This document shows, one piece after another, positions 9,115 through 20,651 of a stretch of DNA of 64,000 nt. Below the pieces are notes generated by a model, which worked only from the letters and a program-made list of their open reading frames with translations, did not search any database and was not told the origin of the DNA. A program made the translations under genes and the position numbers. The stretch is from positions 1,178,001-1,242,000 of the forward strand of contig NZ_SDQD01000001.1 of assembly GCF_004153685.1 (NCBI RefSeq), given 5' to 3'. How positions within the stretch are numbered: position 1 is the first letter of the stretch; each line of letters begins with the position of its first letter. Origin of the DNA: Pollutimonas harenae. Lineage in GTDB: Bacteria > Pseudomonadota > Gammaproteobacteria > Burkholderiales > Burkholderiaceae_B.

Positions 9115-10990
9115 GCAAAGATAGGTTTACAAACACGTTTGAACCAGCCGTGTTGTAGCCGTATACATTGGCGTAATTCTTGTCCAGCAGGTTGTTCCAG
9201 CGAATATGCACACTGGCGTTCTTGCTGAAATCATAGGCTGCCGTCAAGTTTACCAAGCCATACCCGCCCAGGGTAACCCGCTCCGCCGGGAAGGTATTGA
9301 AGTCGTTGTCGTAGCGTTTGCTTGTGAACTGGTATTCGGCGCCTAAGCGCAGTGCATTGAGCCGGTGCTCGGCGCTCAGGTGAAAGACGCGTTTGGCACG
9401 CTGAATAAGCTGGTCGCCGGTTTCGTCGTCCACGGGGTTCATGAAGTCGGCACTTGCGCGCAAGGTGGTGTTGCCAACGACTTGCTCGGCCGTCAGGGTA
9501 ATGCCGCGTATGGTTGCCCGATTGATGTTCTGGGCGGTGTTGGCACTGATCAGTGGGTCGAAAACCGACCCTACGATCAAGTCTTTGATCTTGTTCTGAT
9601 ATACGACCAGGCCCAGTCGGGTCGTGTCCGTATTGTATTGGATGCTGGCTTCGATATTGCGCGACTTTTCCGGTTTCAGATTGGGATTGTTCTGGTACCT
9701 GGGGCCCCAGAAGGACGCGGGCGTATCCGGTGCGTACAAATAGGCAAATGTGGGCGCCTGAAAGCCCGTGCTGCCCGCAAGGCCGATACGCCAGTTGTCG
9801 GTCAAGTCAAAGTTGTAGGCCAGGCTACCAGTGGTTTCGTTGCCGTAACTCGTAATATTATCGTTGCGCACGCTGGCCTGCAGATGATGCGCATCGAAAT
9901 CGCCACGATATACCAGGCCTGCCGAGTTGGTATCGCGGCGGTTGGCCAGATAGTTTGATTCGCCCTCTACTCGTTCTTCGAGCCTTTCCAGAATAAGCGA
10001 TAGCTGCTGGTGCTCCAGGAACTCGAAATTGTTTTGCCAGGTGTAGGAGCGTTGCAGACTACCCGCAGTGGAGTCAAAGCCGGGTATGCGGTTGTCGATG
10101 GCTTCTTTGGAAAAACCAAAGCGCAAGATACTTTGCCAGTAGTCGGTAAGATTGTTTGTGCTGGTCAGGTTGTATGCCTGCTGTCGCGTGAGGGTACGAA
10201 TGGGACCAGGGCCGGCATCGAAATCGCCGCTGATATATCCGTTATAGGCAGTCAGCCCGATATGCTGGCCGGCCGCCCAGCGATAGCCCAGTGATCCGGA
10301 GAGCGCGTGCTGGCTGTAACCGTCAGCATCCGGGTCATACGTATACGGGCCCGCCATTTCGTTGGTGGCACTGAAGCCGCTGCTGTCTGCCATACTGCTC
10401 GACAGAGCGTAGTCCCATCCGTTCTGGGCACCAGAAAAACCTACACTCGACTTGAAGGTGTCATAGCTGCCGTAGCCGATATTGGTCCAGGCGCTCAAAG
10501 GCCGGTCTTCACCGCCTTTCTTGGTAATGATGTTGATGACGCCTCCGATTGCGCCCGAACCATACAGGCTGCTACTGGCGCCACGCACAATCTCAATTCG
10601 TTCGATCAATGCCGGATCGATGGCGTTCCAGTTGCTCACTCCCGTTGTCAGGCTGTTAATGCGAACGCCATCGACCAGCACTTGAGTATGCTGCGAAGGT
10701 GCACCGCGCAGAAAGACGCTTGTAGCGGTTTGTGGGCCACCATTGTTGCTAATCTGGATTCCAGGCTGCTTGGCCAGTATCTCGGCCACGCTGTTCTGGC
10801 CTTCTTTCTCAAGATCCGCTTTATTGATGAGTGTTACATCACCGATCACATCCTTTTCCAGCTGCAGGCTGCGGCTGGCCGTGACGACGATATTGTCGAG
10901 CTGGGGAGGAGGGGTGGTTTGAGCGTGGGCCGTAGCGGCAACGAAACAGGAAAGCACGGCAAGGATTTGCCGTTTGGGTGTGAAATACAT
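9107..10990 (-). CDS. btuB: TonB-dependent receptor, BtuB type (cobalamin)
   Basis: 627 residues from the ATG at 10990, which is followed by a clear signal peptide (MYFTPKRQILAVLSCFVAATAHAQ-like). A TonB-box-like segment (DNIVVTASRS) and plug domain follow, including VAEILAKQPGIQI, FLRGAPSQHTQVLVDGVRIN, and RGASSSLYGSGAIGGVINIIT. The rest is a 22-strand beta-barrel, ending NNLLDKNYANVYGYNTAG...NLSLRM. BtuB imports cobalamin across the outer membrane. The cobalamin riboswitch upstream, the BtuF-like gene downstream and the family look agree on the substrate. The final residue is Met instead of the usual Phe/Tyr, at the edge of a tandem duplication. Confidence 0.92.
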   Translation of the reverse strand: MYFTPKRQILAVLSCFVAATAHAQTTPPPQLDNIVVTASRSLQLEKDVIGDVTLINKADLEKEGQNSVAEILAKQPGIQISNNGGPQTATSVFLRGAPSQHTQVLVDGVRINSLTTGVSNWNAIDPALIERIEIVRGASSSLYGSGAIGGVINIITKKGGEDRPLSAWTNIGYGSYDTFKSSVGFSGAQNGWDYALSSSMADSSGFSATNEMAGPYTYDPDADGYSQHALSGSLGYRWAAGQHIGLTAYNGYISGDFDAGPGPIRTLTRQQAYNLTSTNNLTDYWQSILRFGFSKEAIDNRIPGFDSTAGSLQRSYTWQNNFEFLEHQQLSLILERLEERVEGESNYLANRRDTNSAGLVYRGDFDAHHLQASVRNDNITSYGNETTGSLAYNFDLTDNWRIGLAGSTGFQAPTFAYLYAPDTPASFWGPRYQNNPNLKPEKSRNIEASIQYNTDTTRLGLVVYQNKIKDLIVGSVFDPLISANTAQNINRATIRGITLTAEQVVGNTTLRASADFMNPVDDETGDQLIQRAKRVFHLSAEHRLNALRLGAEYQFTSKRYDNDFNTFPAERVTLGGYGLVNLTAAYDFSKNASVHIRWNNLLDKNYANVYGYNTAGSNVFVNLSLRM

Positions 10991-11111
10991 GATGAGCCCT
11001 GAATAACGTGCGTCCCCGCACGTTGCAAACAGAAAAAACATTTCCGGGCCAAGCCTGGACGGGCGTTGATGCCGCCAACAACTTGTTGCCTGAAAGTGGA
11101 CCAAGGGGCGG

Positions 11112-11262
11112 ATAAGGCTGGTATCGGGCTGGCATGCTTGGCATGCTTACCGTTGCGGGGGCAGCACAGATTGTTCGGGCCTGACTTGCAAAGACAGGCA
11201 GGCGCGAAGGCTGTTTCCCATTTGACTTTCGCAGTGTGTGGAGCGGCATGATTGACATGGCG
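11112..11262 (-). promoter_or_regulatory. Cobalamin (B12) riboswitch upstream of btuB
   Basis: Read on the minus strand, the leader contains in order: the AAATGGGAAACAG segment (near 11211-11223); the hallmark GTGCTGCCCCCGCAACGGTA core (near 11147-11167); and the B12-box-like GCCAGCCCGATACCAGCC (11116-11133). These are the conserved blocks of the cobalamin riboswitch, in correct order and spacing. It lies about 120 bp before the btuB start. It should lower expression of btuB and the btuF-like gene when adenosyl- or related cobalamins are plentiful. Boundaries are approximate. Confidence 0.9.
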
Positions 11263-11484
11263 TCGCCTTTCACAAACCGAAAGCACCTCTTCCGTAAGCG
11301 AATATATCACAGCCGAAGGTGGGTGCATTCATGGCATATTTTCCGGGCCATGGCCTGCCTGAATGGCTGCGGTAGCCTCCGGCGATACAATAGAGAACTA
11401 TTTCATCCAGTCCGGACGCGCCCTGTGGGGCATGTGGTTGCCTTCGAGTGCTTGCGTCCAATACTCATCAAACGGGTCAGCCGA

Positions 11485-14400
11485 GTGTCTTATCCTTCTT
11501 TACCATATCCGCTTTCTGCTTATACGCAGGGTTCCGAGTTTGCGCGTCTGCTGGGCGAGCGCATTCTGATTCTTGATGGCGCCATGGGCACCATGATTCA
11601 GCAATATAAGCTCAGCGAAACGGATTTCCGGGGCGAGCGCTTTGCCGAGCATGTCAAGGATGTCAAGGGCAATAACGAATTGTTGTCGCTGGTCCGCCCT
11701 GACATCATTACCGATATCCATCGTCAATATCTGGAAGCGGGCGCAGATGTCATCGAAACCAACACTTTTGGTGCTACTGCCATCGCACAGGGCGACTACG
11801 GCCTGCCTGAACTGGCTTACGAGCTGAATGTGGCATCGGCCAGGCTGGCGCGTGCCGCCTGTGATGAATACAGTACACCCGAGCGTCCGCGCTTTGTCGC
11901 CGGGGCATTGGGGCCGCAACCCAAGACTGCGTCCATTTCCCCCGACGTGAATGACCCCGCCGCGCGCAACGTCACGTTTGAGCAGTTGCGCGATGCCTAC
12001 ACCGACCAGCTGAATGGCTTGCTCGACGGCGGCATCGACATCGTCCTGATCGAAACCATTTTCGACACGCTCAATGCCAAGGCGGCCATTTTTGCAGTGG
12101 AAACAGTGTTTGAAGAGCGTGGCGTGCGCCTGCCCGTTATGGTTTCCGGCACGGTTACCGACGCTTCGGGCCGTATCCTGTCGGGGCAAACTGTCGAGGC
12201 GTTCTGGAACTCGGTACGTCATGCCCGCCCCATCACCATAGGTCTTAACTGTGCACTGGGGGCGGCTCTCATGCGCCCTTATGTGGCCGAGTTGTCGAAA
12301 ATCTGCGATACCTATGTTTGCGTCTATCCGAACGCGGGTTTGCCTAATCCCATGGCCGAGACCGGTTTCGACGAAACCCCGCAAGACACCTCATCCCTGT
12401 TGGAAGAATTCGCGCAGGCAGGACTGGTCAACATGGCTGGAGGCTGCTGCGGTACCACGCCCGAGCATATTCGTGCGATTGCCGACAAGGTGGCCAGCCT
12501 GCCGGTGCGCCAGGTTCCACAGGTGCCGGTCAAGACCCGGCTGTCAGGGCTGGAAGCCTTGAATATCGACGAAGACTCTCTGTTTGTGAACGTGGGCGAG
12601 CGCACCAACGTAACCGGCAGCAAGATGTTCCTGCGCCTCATACGCGAAGAAAAATACGATGAGGCACTGACGGTCGCGCGCCAGCAGGTTGAAAACGGTG
12701 CGCAGATCATCGACATCAATATGGACGAAGCCATGCTGGACTCGGCCGTGTGCATGCGCCGTTTCCTGAACATGATTGCATCCGAGCCCGACATCGCGCG
12801 GGTTCCCATCATGCTGGACAGCTCCAAGTGGGAAGTGATTGAACAGGGCTTGCGCTGTGTGCAGGGCAAGGCAGTGGTCAACTCGATTTCCATGAAAGAG
12901 GGCGAGGCCGCTTTTCTTGAGCATGCGCGCCTGTGCCGCAAATACGGGGCTGCCGCCATCGTCATGGCATTCGACGAAAAGGGCCAGGCCGATAACCTGC
13001 AGCGGCGCAAGGATATCTGCGAGCGTGCCTACCGCCTTCTGGTCGATGAAGTCGGCTTCCCGCCAGAAGATATTATTTTCGATCCCAATGTGTTCGCGAT
13101 CGCCACCGGCATTGAGGAGCATAACCACTATGCGGTGGACTTCATCGAAGCCACCGCCTGGATCACGCAGAATCTGCCGCACGCGCGGGTGTCGGGTGGT
13201 GTTTCCAACGTCAGCTTTTCCTTCCGTGGCAACGAAACCATGCGCGAAGCCATACATGCGGTCTTTCTGTATTACGCCATACAGCAAGGCATGACCATGG
13301 GCATCGTCAACGCCGGGCAGCTGGGCGTGTACCAGGATATCGACAAGAAAGTGCTGGACATGGTCGAGGACGTGGTGCTCGACAGGGCCGAGCCCTTGGG
13401 CAAGACCGACCCGGCCGACGAACTGACGTCCACTGAACGGCTGGTGGAGCTGGCCGAAACCATCAAAGGTTCGGGTGCCAAAAAGGAAGAAGATCTGTCC
13501 TGGCGTGAACAGGGTGTCGAGGGACGCATATCGCATGCGCTGGTGCATGGCATTACCGCCTTCATAGTCGAAGACACTGAAGAGGTGCGGGCAAAAATCG
13601 CTGCAGAGGGCGGGCGCCCCATACAGGTTATCGAAGGCCCGTTGATGGACGGCATGAATATCGTCGGCGACCTGTTCGGCGCGGGCAAGATGTTTCTGCC
13701 GCAGGTAGTGAAGTCGGCGCGGGTCATGAAGCAGGCGGTGGCGCATCTGATTCCCTTCATCGAAGAGGAAAAGCGCCAGATCGAAGCGGCAGGCGGCGAT
13801 GTGCGCTCCAAGGGCAAGATCGTCATCGCCACGGTCAAGGGCGACGTGCACGACATAGGCAAGAATATTGTGTCTGTCGTGCTCGAGTGCAATAACTTCG
13901 AAGTCGTGAATATGGGCGTGATGGTGCCGTGTTCCGAGATCCTGGCCAAGGCCAAGGAAGAAAACTGCAATATGGTCGGCCTGTCGGGGCTGATTACGCC
14001 CAGCCTGGAAGAAATGGCCTATGTCGCATCGGAAATGCAGCGTGATGAATACTTCAGCAGTCGCAAGTTGCCGCTGCTGGTAGGCGGCGCAACCACCAGT
14101 CGTGTGCATACGGCGGTAAAAATTGCCCCCAACTACGACGGACCCGTTATTTACGTTCCCGATGCCAGTCGTTCAGTGGGTGTAGCCACCAATCTGATGT
14201 CGGACCAGGTCGATACTTATCTGGCCGAGGTAGCCGAGGAATACGAGCTGGTGCGCACCCGCCATGCCAATCGCAAGGCGACACCCCTGGTCAGCCTGGC
14301 CGAGGCGCGCGCGGGCCGGCCTCAGATCGATTGGGCCAACTATACGCCGCCGCGGCCCAAGTTCATTGGTCGGCGTACCTTTCAGAACTACGATTTGTCG

Positions 14401-15258
14401 GAAGTCGTGCAGTTTCTCGACTGGACGCCTTTTTTTCAGACCTGGAGCCTGTTTGGCCAGTTTCCCGCCATTCTCGATGACAAGGTCGTGGGTGAGCAGG
14501 CGCGCAAGATCTACGCCGAGGGCCAGGCCATGCTCAAGAAAATCATAGAGGGACGGTGGCTGACGGCCAGTGGTGTAGTGGCTTTCTACCCGGCCAATAC
14601 CGTCAACGACGAGGACATTGAAGTCTATCGCGATGAATCCCGCTCCGAAGTGCTGTTCACCTGGCGCAATGTACGCCAGCAAACGGTCAAGCGTGAAGGT
14701 GTCGACAACAAATGCCTGGCCGATTACATTGCGCCCAAAGAAACCGGTATTGCCGACTATATAGGTCTGTTTGCCGTAACTGGCGGCCTGGGCATAGAGA
14801 AGCATGACAAGGCATTCCTGGACGATAACGACGATTACTCCAGCATCATGCTCAAGTCTATCGCCGACCGGCTTGCCGAGGGGTTTGCAGAGTGTCTGCA
14901 TGCCCGTGTGCGCCGTGATCTGTGGGGCTATGTACCCGACGAGTCGCTTGGCAACGAAGAAATCATTGCCGAGAAATACCAGGGCATACGCCCGGCTCCC
15001 GGCTATCCGGCTTGCCCCGAGCACGTGGTCAAGAAAGATATGTTCGAGGTGCTGGATGCCGAGGAGATTGGCATGCAGCTGACAGAAGGCTACGCCATGT
15101 ATCCGGCTTCCAGTGTGTCGGGCTTTTACTTCAGCCACCCCCAGTCGCAATACTTTAATGTAGGCAATATTGGCGATGACCAGGTAAAAGACTATGTACA
15201 GCGTAGCGGTCGCGACGAAGACGATGTGCGGCGCAGCCTGGCCAGCACCTTAAGGTAA
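11485..15258 (+). CDS. metH: Cobalamin-dependent methionine synthase
   Basis: About 1257 residues from a GTG at 11485, a length normal for MetH. All four modules are visible. The homocysteine domain begins [15 protein letters not shown] and has the zinc-site motif AGGCCGT. The folate domain begins [17 protein letters not shown]. The cobalamin domain carries [10 protein letters not shown], with the cobalt-ligating His, near 13850. The C-terminal activation domain has [12 protein letters not shown]. The frame is open back to 11236, but those residues overlap the opposite-strand riboswitch and do not resemble MetH. The protein remethylates homocysteine using methyl-cobalamin. It is divergent from the cobalamin uptake genes. 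Confidence 0.97.
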   Translation: MSYPSLPYPLSAYTQGSEFARLLGERILILDGAMGTMIQQYKLSETDFRGERFAEHVKDVKGNNELLSLVRPDIITDIHRQYLEAGADVIETNTFGATAIAQGDYGLPELAYELNVASARLARAACDEYSTPERPRFVAGALGPQPKTASISPDVNDPAARNVTFEQLRDAYTDQLNGLLDGGIDIVLIETIFDTLNAKAAIFAVETVFEERGVRLPVMVSGTVTDASGRILSGQTVEAFWNSVRHARPITIGLNCALGAALMRPYVAELSKICDTYVCVYPNAGLPNPMAETGFDETPQDTSSLLEEFAQAGLVNMAGGCCGTTPEHIRAIADKVASLPVRQVPQVPVKTRLSGLEALNIDEDSLFVNVGERTNVTGSKMFLRLIREEKYDEALTVARQQVENGAQIIDINMDEAMLDSAVCMRRFLNMIASEPDIARVPIMLDSSKWEVIEQGLRCVQGKAVVNSISMKEGEAAFLEHARLCRKYGAAAIVMAFDEKGQADNLQRRKDICERAYRLLVDEVGFPPEDIIFDPNVFAIATGIEEHNHYAVDFIEATAWITQNLPHARVSGGVSNVSFSFRGNETMREAIHAVFLYYAIQQGMTMGIVNAGQLGVYQDIDKKVLDMVEDVVLDRAEPLGKTDPADELTSTERLVELAETIKGSGAKKEEDLSWREQGVEGRISHALVHGITAFIVEDTEEVRAKIAAEGGRPIQVIEGPLMDGMNIVGDLFGAGKMFLPQVVKSARVMKQAVAHLIPFIEEEKRQIEAAGGDVRSKGKIVIATVKGDVHDIGKNIVSVVLECNNFEVVNMGVMVPCSEILAKAKEENCNMVGLSGLITPSLEEMAYVASEMQRDEYFSSRKLPLLVGGATTSRVHTAVKIAPNYDGPVIYVPDASRSVGVATNLMSDQVDTYLAEVAEEYELVRTRHANRKATPLVSLAEARAGRPQIDWANYTPPRPKFIGRRTFQNYDLSEVVQFLDWTPFFQTWSLFGQFPAILDDKVVGEQARKIYAEGQAMLKKIIEGRWLTASGVVAFYPANTVNDEDIEVYRDESRSEVLFTWRNVRQQTVKREGVDNKCLADYIAPKETGIADYIGLFAVTGGLGIEKHDKAFLDDNDDYSSIMLKSIADRLAEGFAECLHARVRRDLWGYVPDESLGNEEIIAEKYQGIRPAPGYPACPEHVVKKDMFEVLDAEEIGMQLTEGYAMYPASSVSGFYFSHPQSQYFNVGNIGDDQVKDYVQRSGRDEDDVRRSLASTLR

Positions 15259-15272
15259 AGGCGGCCCAGGCC

Positions 15273-16130
15273 ATGCGCAGCGACAACTCCGGTGTGCAGC
15301 CGTCTGCCGAGCAGGCTGCTTCGGTCCGGCGCAAGGCCTTGGGCGACTTCCTGCGCCAGGCCCGGGGGCGTGTACAACCAGAGTCCGTCGGCTTGCCGCC
15401 TGGCGTTCGGCGGCGTACGCCAGGTTTACGGCGCGAAGAGATCGCCCAGTTATGCGGCATCAGCGTCACCTGGTACACATGGATAGAACAAGGCCGTGAT
15501 GTTTCGGTGTCGGCCAGTGTCTGGGCAAGGCTGGCCTCTGTGCTGGGGCTGGCCCGGGCCGAGCGCCATTATCTGTTTGAACTGGCCGAGTGTGCCGACC
15601 CCGAGCATGGTCATGATTACGTGACGCCGCTGCCAAGCTACCTGGCTGACTGTGTTCACAGCATTACCGCGCCCGCCTATATTCTTGACCGTTGCTGGAA
15701 CGTGCTGGCGCGCAATGCGCCCTTGTTGCGGCTGTTCGATGGCTGGCCAGACCGTCATGACAGCCCGAATCTGCTGCGTTATATTTTTACCGATCCGGCC
15801 GCCCGCGACCTGGTGGTAGATTGGGAGCAGCGCGCCAGTCGTGTGGTGGCCGAGTTCAGGGCCGATGCCGCTGCTCATGCCGATGAGCCCGACGTCCGGA
15901 CGGTGCTCGACGGTCTGCAGCAGGCCAGTCCGGTGTTTGCCCATTGGTGGACGCGGCATGCCGTGGTAGACAGGGAGGGCGGTTTAAGGGAGTTCAATCA
16001 TCCCCAGGATGGCATACTGCGCTATCAGCAGATCACCTTTCGCCTGGCGACGCGACCTGATTGCAAGCTGGTCATGCTGCTGGAAAGTGAATTTGGCGGG
16101 AGTGAAGTAAACTCAAGCTTTGCAGGTTAA
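15273..16130 (+). CDS. XRE-family regulator with MmyB-like ligand domain
   Basis: 285 residues. A helix-turn-helix domain spans about residues 20-85 (LGDFLRQARGRVQPES, RRRTPGLRREEIAQLCGISVTWYTWIEQGR). An MmyB-like ligand-binding domain follows (about 105-280), with PAYILDRCWNVLARN, LLRYIFTDP, and the WWTRHAV segment near the end. Such regulators usually act as local repressors or activators; in actinobacterial relatives the second domain binds a fatty-acid-like ligand. It starts 14 bp after metH, so it may be co-transcribed with it, but a regulatory link to methionine is not shown. Confidence 0.85.
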   Translation: MRSDNSGVQPSAEQAASVRRKALGDFLRQARGRVQPESVGLPPGVRRRTPGLRREEIAQLCGISVTWYTWIEQGRDVSVSASVWARLASVLGLARAERHYLFELAECADPEHGHDYVTPLPSYLADCVHSITAPAYILDRCWNVLARNAPLLRLFDGWPDRHDSPNLLRYIFTDPAARDLVVDWEQRASRVVAEFRADAAAHADEPDVRTVLDGLQQASPVFAHWWTRHAVVDREGGLREFNHPQDGILRYQQITFRLATRPDCKLVMLLESEFGGSEVNSSFAG

Positions 16131-16153
16131 ATCACATCTGGCATATTAGTATC

Positions 16154-16342
16154 ATGGCAAAGAATTACGAATCCGAAGTAACCCAGTTCCTGAAAAAATA
16201 TAAAAAGGAACACTCCGATACCGAGCTGCGTCAGCGTGAAGGGCGTGCGCGCCTCTGGGACAAGCACATTGACCCTGAGCAGCAAGAAGGCTTTCGTGCG
16301 GGCAAGGTGCCGCAAAAGCCGTACGTCTATCAAACCAACTGA
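16154..16342 (+). CDS. DUF3460 family small protein
   Basis: A 62-residue, highly charged soluble protein. It contains the family's ESEVTQFLKKYKK opening and the AGKVPQKPYVYQ ending. DUF3460 proteins are found in Betaproteobacteria, often directly upstream of scpA as here (9-bp gap). Their function is unknown. No membrane segment or signal is present. Position suggests co-transcription with scpA and panC. Confidence 0.85.
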   Translation: MAKNYESEVTQFLKKYKKEHSDTELRQREGRARLWDKHIDPEQQEGFRAGKVPQKPYVYQTN

Positions 16343-16351
16343 CCACGCTTC

Positions 16352-18116
<1,765 letters not shown>

Positions 18117-18178
18117 CAGCTGACGCTTGTGGGGTGGTATGCAAGAATCGCTTACCGCTATCCAACAAGGAGTCAAAC

Positions 18179-18403
18179 GTGGCAGATATTCAGCATCCCG
18201 CCGTTACGCCTTTTTCGGTGCTAACTCCCCGCGAGCGCGACGTCATGGATTACGTGGCGCGGGGCAAACCCAATAAGATCATTGCAGCCGAACTCGGGGT
18301 ATCACAGCGCACCATCGAAGCACACCGTGCGCGTATTTTTCAGAAAATGCAGGTGCGCAATGCCGTCGAGCTGGCGCACTGCGTGCTGGCTCAGCGCAAT
18401 TGA
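18179..18403 (+). CDS. Stand-alone LuxR-type helix-turn-helix protein
   Basis: 74 residues from a GTG at 18179, preceded by an AAGGAG ribosome binding site. It consists almost only of a LuxR/FixJ C-terminal DNA-binding domain: LTPRERDVMDYVARGKPNKIIAAELGVS, then QRTIEAHRARIFQKM. No receiver or ligand domain is present, and there is no room for one upstream because panC ends at 18116. Such single-domain proteins may act constitutively or be controlled at expression level. Targets are unknown. Confidence 0.8.
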   Translation: MADIQHPAVTPFSVLTPRERDVMDYVARGKPNKIIAAELGVSQRTIEAHRARIFQKMQVRNAVELAHCVLAQRN

Positions 18404-18408
18404 ATTGA

Positions 18409-18428
18409 ACTGAGCCGTGCTGCTCAGT
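18409..18428. terminator. Hairpin between convergent genes (weak terminator candidate)
   Basis: A 7-bp perfect stem (ACTGAGC / GCTCAGT) with a 6-base loop sits between the convergent LuxR-type gene and the NlpE-like gene. No strong T-run follows on either strand, so rho-independent termination is only a possibility. Confidence 0.35.
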
Positions 18429-19086
18429 CGCACTGCAGCGGCGTCTTGTCGGTGATCTCTTTTATGCCATCCACATCAGCTTGACGCGTAAGGCGGTGCT
18501 CAAGCCGCGGCTGTATGTCGTTAATCATGTTGATGCGCAAGACGTTGTCATTGATGAAGGTCAGGTTGGCCCTGCTGGCCCCATTCTTTTGCTGCAAAAT
18601 GATGCGTAGGGGCTGGGTGCCTATGACATCCCAGCAGCCTTGCTGAGCAATGTTGTTCTGGGCATCGGGGCGGTCAAGAAATACTGTGCGCGAACGCCAC
18701 TCGCCGCTGGGTGCCAGCGTCAGGGTGATGCGGGTGGCCGAGCAACCGGTGTCTGCACTGAGGCACGGAACCGTACCCAGAAATGTACGGGCTTCGGCCA
18801 GTGGGCGGGCCTTGATCACGGGCTCGTTTTGCGTTGCAGCCGCTTCTGCCGCAACAGGTTTGGCGGCTTGGTTCTCGCCAAAGCCCAGTTGTATTTGCGA
18901 TGGTGCCCGCGTAGTGTTGCGCCCTTGTGCTGCTTGTTGTGCGTCGGCAGCCGTAGAGTCGTGCTGAACTGCATAATACCCGGCTGGTTTTTGCTGGGCG
19001 CAGCCCGCCAGGACCAGCGCCAGCAATGCGGCGCCCCATAATTTTACGTAGCGGTTTTGCAAGGCAAGAGGGCTTGAGCTGGGCAT
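18424..19086 (-). CDS. NlpE-like outer membrane lipoprotein
   Basis: 220 residues from the ATG at 19086. A lipoprotein signal with lipobox LAGC (Cys29) follows a hydrophobic stretch (LWGAALLALVLAGC). A low-complexity Ala/Gln linker leads to a C-terminal domain with FLGTVPCLSADTGCSATRITLTL. This resembles the NlpE N-terminal domain (FxGxLPCADCxGI type), with two Cys in the CLSADTGC arrangement. NlpE relatives sense envelope or copper stress; that role here is inferred. It is divergent from the prepilin peptidase gene. Confidence 0.75.
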   Translation of the reverse strand: MPSSSPLALQNRYVKLWGAALLALVLAGCAQQKPAGYYAVQHDSTAADAQQAAQGRNTTRAPSQIQLGFGENQAAKPVAAEAAATQNEPVIKARPLAEARTFLGTVPCLSADTGCSATRITLTLAPSGEWRSRTVFLDRPDAQNNIAQQGCWDVIGTQPLRIILQQKNGASRANLTFINDNVLRINMINDIQPRLEHRLTRQADVDGIKEITDKTPLQCD

Positions 19087-19200
19087 GGTGGTTCCAAAGG
19101 CGGGTTTACAAATGGCCAGGCATGCACGTGTCGCGCCTTGCCCATACACTACGCATTCTACTTATTAATCGGTGCACTCGTAAAACGGGAAAGCTTGTTT

Positions 19201-19965
19201 ATGTGGCTCCAGGGCGAACTTCAATTATGGCAAGCCGGCGCAGTGCTGGCCATGGCCGCATTGGGCGCGATGTTGGGTGTTTGGTGTGCGCAAGCTGCTC
19301 TCGTCTATGGGCGCCTGCTCGAGGCCGATGCCCACGCCGATGCAGGCAGCTTGCTTGCGGCCTTGCGTATTGCAAGCCGGCGCAAGCCTGGCGCAGCTCT
19401 GGCCGATGCCTCGCCACGCGTACCGTCCGTCGTCAAATGGCTCAGTGCAAGCATTCTGGCCATCGTATTTGGGGCGGCGCTTGCACACTACGGATTCACG
19501 CCCCGAAGCTGTCTGTTGATGATCGCGGCCACCATGCTGTTGTTGCTGGCGCATATCGATACCAACACCCGTTTGCTGCCCGATGCCCTGACTCTACCTC
19601 TGTTGTGGCTGGGGCTGGGCGCGGCCTGGCTGGGCTGGGCGAACATCTCTTTATACGATGCGGTGGCGGGCGTGATGGTCGGCTATGGTGCCTTATGGTT
19701 GTTGTTGCAGGGCTTTCGCTTGCTGCGTGGCATCGAGGGCATGGGTTATGGCGACCTCAAGCTGGTTGCCGCCCTGGGTGCCTGGCTGGGCTGGCAGGCC
19801 CTGCCGTGGGTCTTGCTGGCAGCCTGTCTGACCGGTATCGTATTTGCCATGGTACGCCATAAAACCTTGTTTCCATCTGGTGCCTATCCCTTTGGGCCGT
19901 TTCTGGCGGCGGCTGGTGCCGCTGTATTCATGGCGGCGCCTGGGTTACATTTGTATTTTTACTGA
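19201..19965 (+). CDS. Prepilin peptidase (A24 family), lacking the Cys domain
   Basis: 254 residues with about seven or eight hydrophobic segments. The two catalytic aspartates of the A24 aspartyl peptidases are visible: AHIDTNTRLLPDALTLP (Asp120, with PD at 127-128) and GMGYGDLKLVAALG (Asp185 of GxGD). It cleaves type IV prepilin or pseudopilin leaders. The N-terminal cytoplasmic loop with four zinc-binding cysteines, present in classic PilD, is reduced here and carries no CxxC pairs. N-methylation ability is therefore doubtful. The ATG at 19201 is chosen over 19138, which lies inside the divergent gene's leader. It precedes coaE by 15 bp. Confidence 0.87.
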   Translation: MWLQGELQLWQAGAVLAMAALGAMLGVWCAQAALVYGRLLEADAHADAGSLLAALRIASRRKPGAALADASPRVPSVVKWLSASILAIVFGAALAHYGFTPRSCLLMIAATMLLLLAHIDTNTRLLPDALTLPLLWLGLGAAWLGWANISLYDAVAGVMVGYGALWLLLQGFRLLRGIEGMGYGDLKLVAALGAWLGWQALPWVLLAACLTGIVFAMVRHKTLFPSGAYPFGPFLAAAGAAVFMAAPGLHLYFY

Positions 19966-19980
19966 CAAGGGTGTGCCTGA

Positions 19981-20628
19981 ATGTACAAGATTGGCCTGAC
20001 GGGCGGCATAGGCTCCGGTAAAAGCAAGGTAGCAGATCTGCTGGCCGGGTGGGGTGCTGCCATTGTCGATACCGATGTCATTGCCCACGATCTGACCGCA
20101 CCCGGGGGCGCTGCCATTGAACCTATACGCCAGCAGTTCGGCCCTGATGTCATTGCACCTACCGGGGCCCTCGACCGACGGGCCATGCGCGATCTGGTAT
20201 TCGAAAGCCCCGAAGCCCGGCATCAGCTTGAATCCATCCTGCATCCCATGATAAGTTCCGTTACACGGCAGCGTGCCTCAGAGGCCCAGGGATGTTATCT
20301 TGTTTTCGTTGTGCCTTTGCTGGTTGAGTCCTTGCAGCACTCGAGTCGCTGGCGTGATCTGGCAGATCGGATTTGCGTCGTCGACTGCGACCCGGCTACC
20401 CAGGTAGCAAGAGTGCAGTCGCGCAGCGGGCTGACGCCGGAAGTGATTGCGCGTATCATGTCAGCACAAGCTTCGCGGGCTGATCGTCTGGCTGCCGCCG
20501 ACGATGTTGTTCTTAACGATAGGCCAACCACTGTCAATGATCTTACACGCCGCACACGCATGCTGCACGATCAGTGGTGTGAGCTGGCACAGAGTCGCCC
20601 CGGTTCGCTTGCAGGCAGTCGTTCCTAG
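19981..20628 (+). CDS. coaE: Dephospho-CoA kinase
   Basis: 215 residues. The P-loop GLTGGIGSGKS is at residues 5-15. Typical CoaE motifs follow: DTDVIAHDLTAPGG, LDRRAMRDLVF, LESILHPMI, FVVPLLVES and ARIMSAQASRADRLAAADDVVLND-type lid residues. It phosphorylates dephospho-CoA in the last step of CoA synthesis. The prepilin peptidase-coaE-zapD order is standard in Proteobacteria. Confidence 0.96.
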   Translation: MYKIGLTGGIGSGKSKVADLLAGWGAAIVDTDVIAHDLTAPGGAAIEPIRQQFGPDVIAPTGALDRRAMRDLVFESPEARHQLESILHPMISSVTRQRASEAQGCYLVFVVPLLVESLQHSSRWRDLADRICVVDCDPATQVARVQSRSGLTPEVIARIMSAQASRADRLAAADDVVLNDRPTTVNDLTRRTRMLHDQWCELAQSRPGSLAGSRS

Positions 20629-20651
20629 TCATTAAAAAGGTTTTTGTTCGC

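Noticed and set aside
11300-11484. SAH or second cobalamin riboswitch in front of metH
   Set aside because: I could not align the conserved SAH core, or another B12 core, in the plus-strand leader.
11236-11484. Extended N-terminus of MetH from the ATG at 11236
   Set aside because: Those codons run through the opposite-strand riboswitch, encode Arg/His-rich sequence unlike MetH, and would make the protein much longer than the family.
12544-14109. Long open frame on the minus strand opposite metH
   Set aside because: It lies within the strongly conserved metH coding region, its product is His/Gln-rich without any family pattern, and it has no ribosome binding site. It is a codon-bias shadow.
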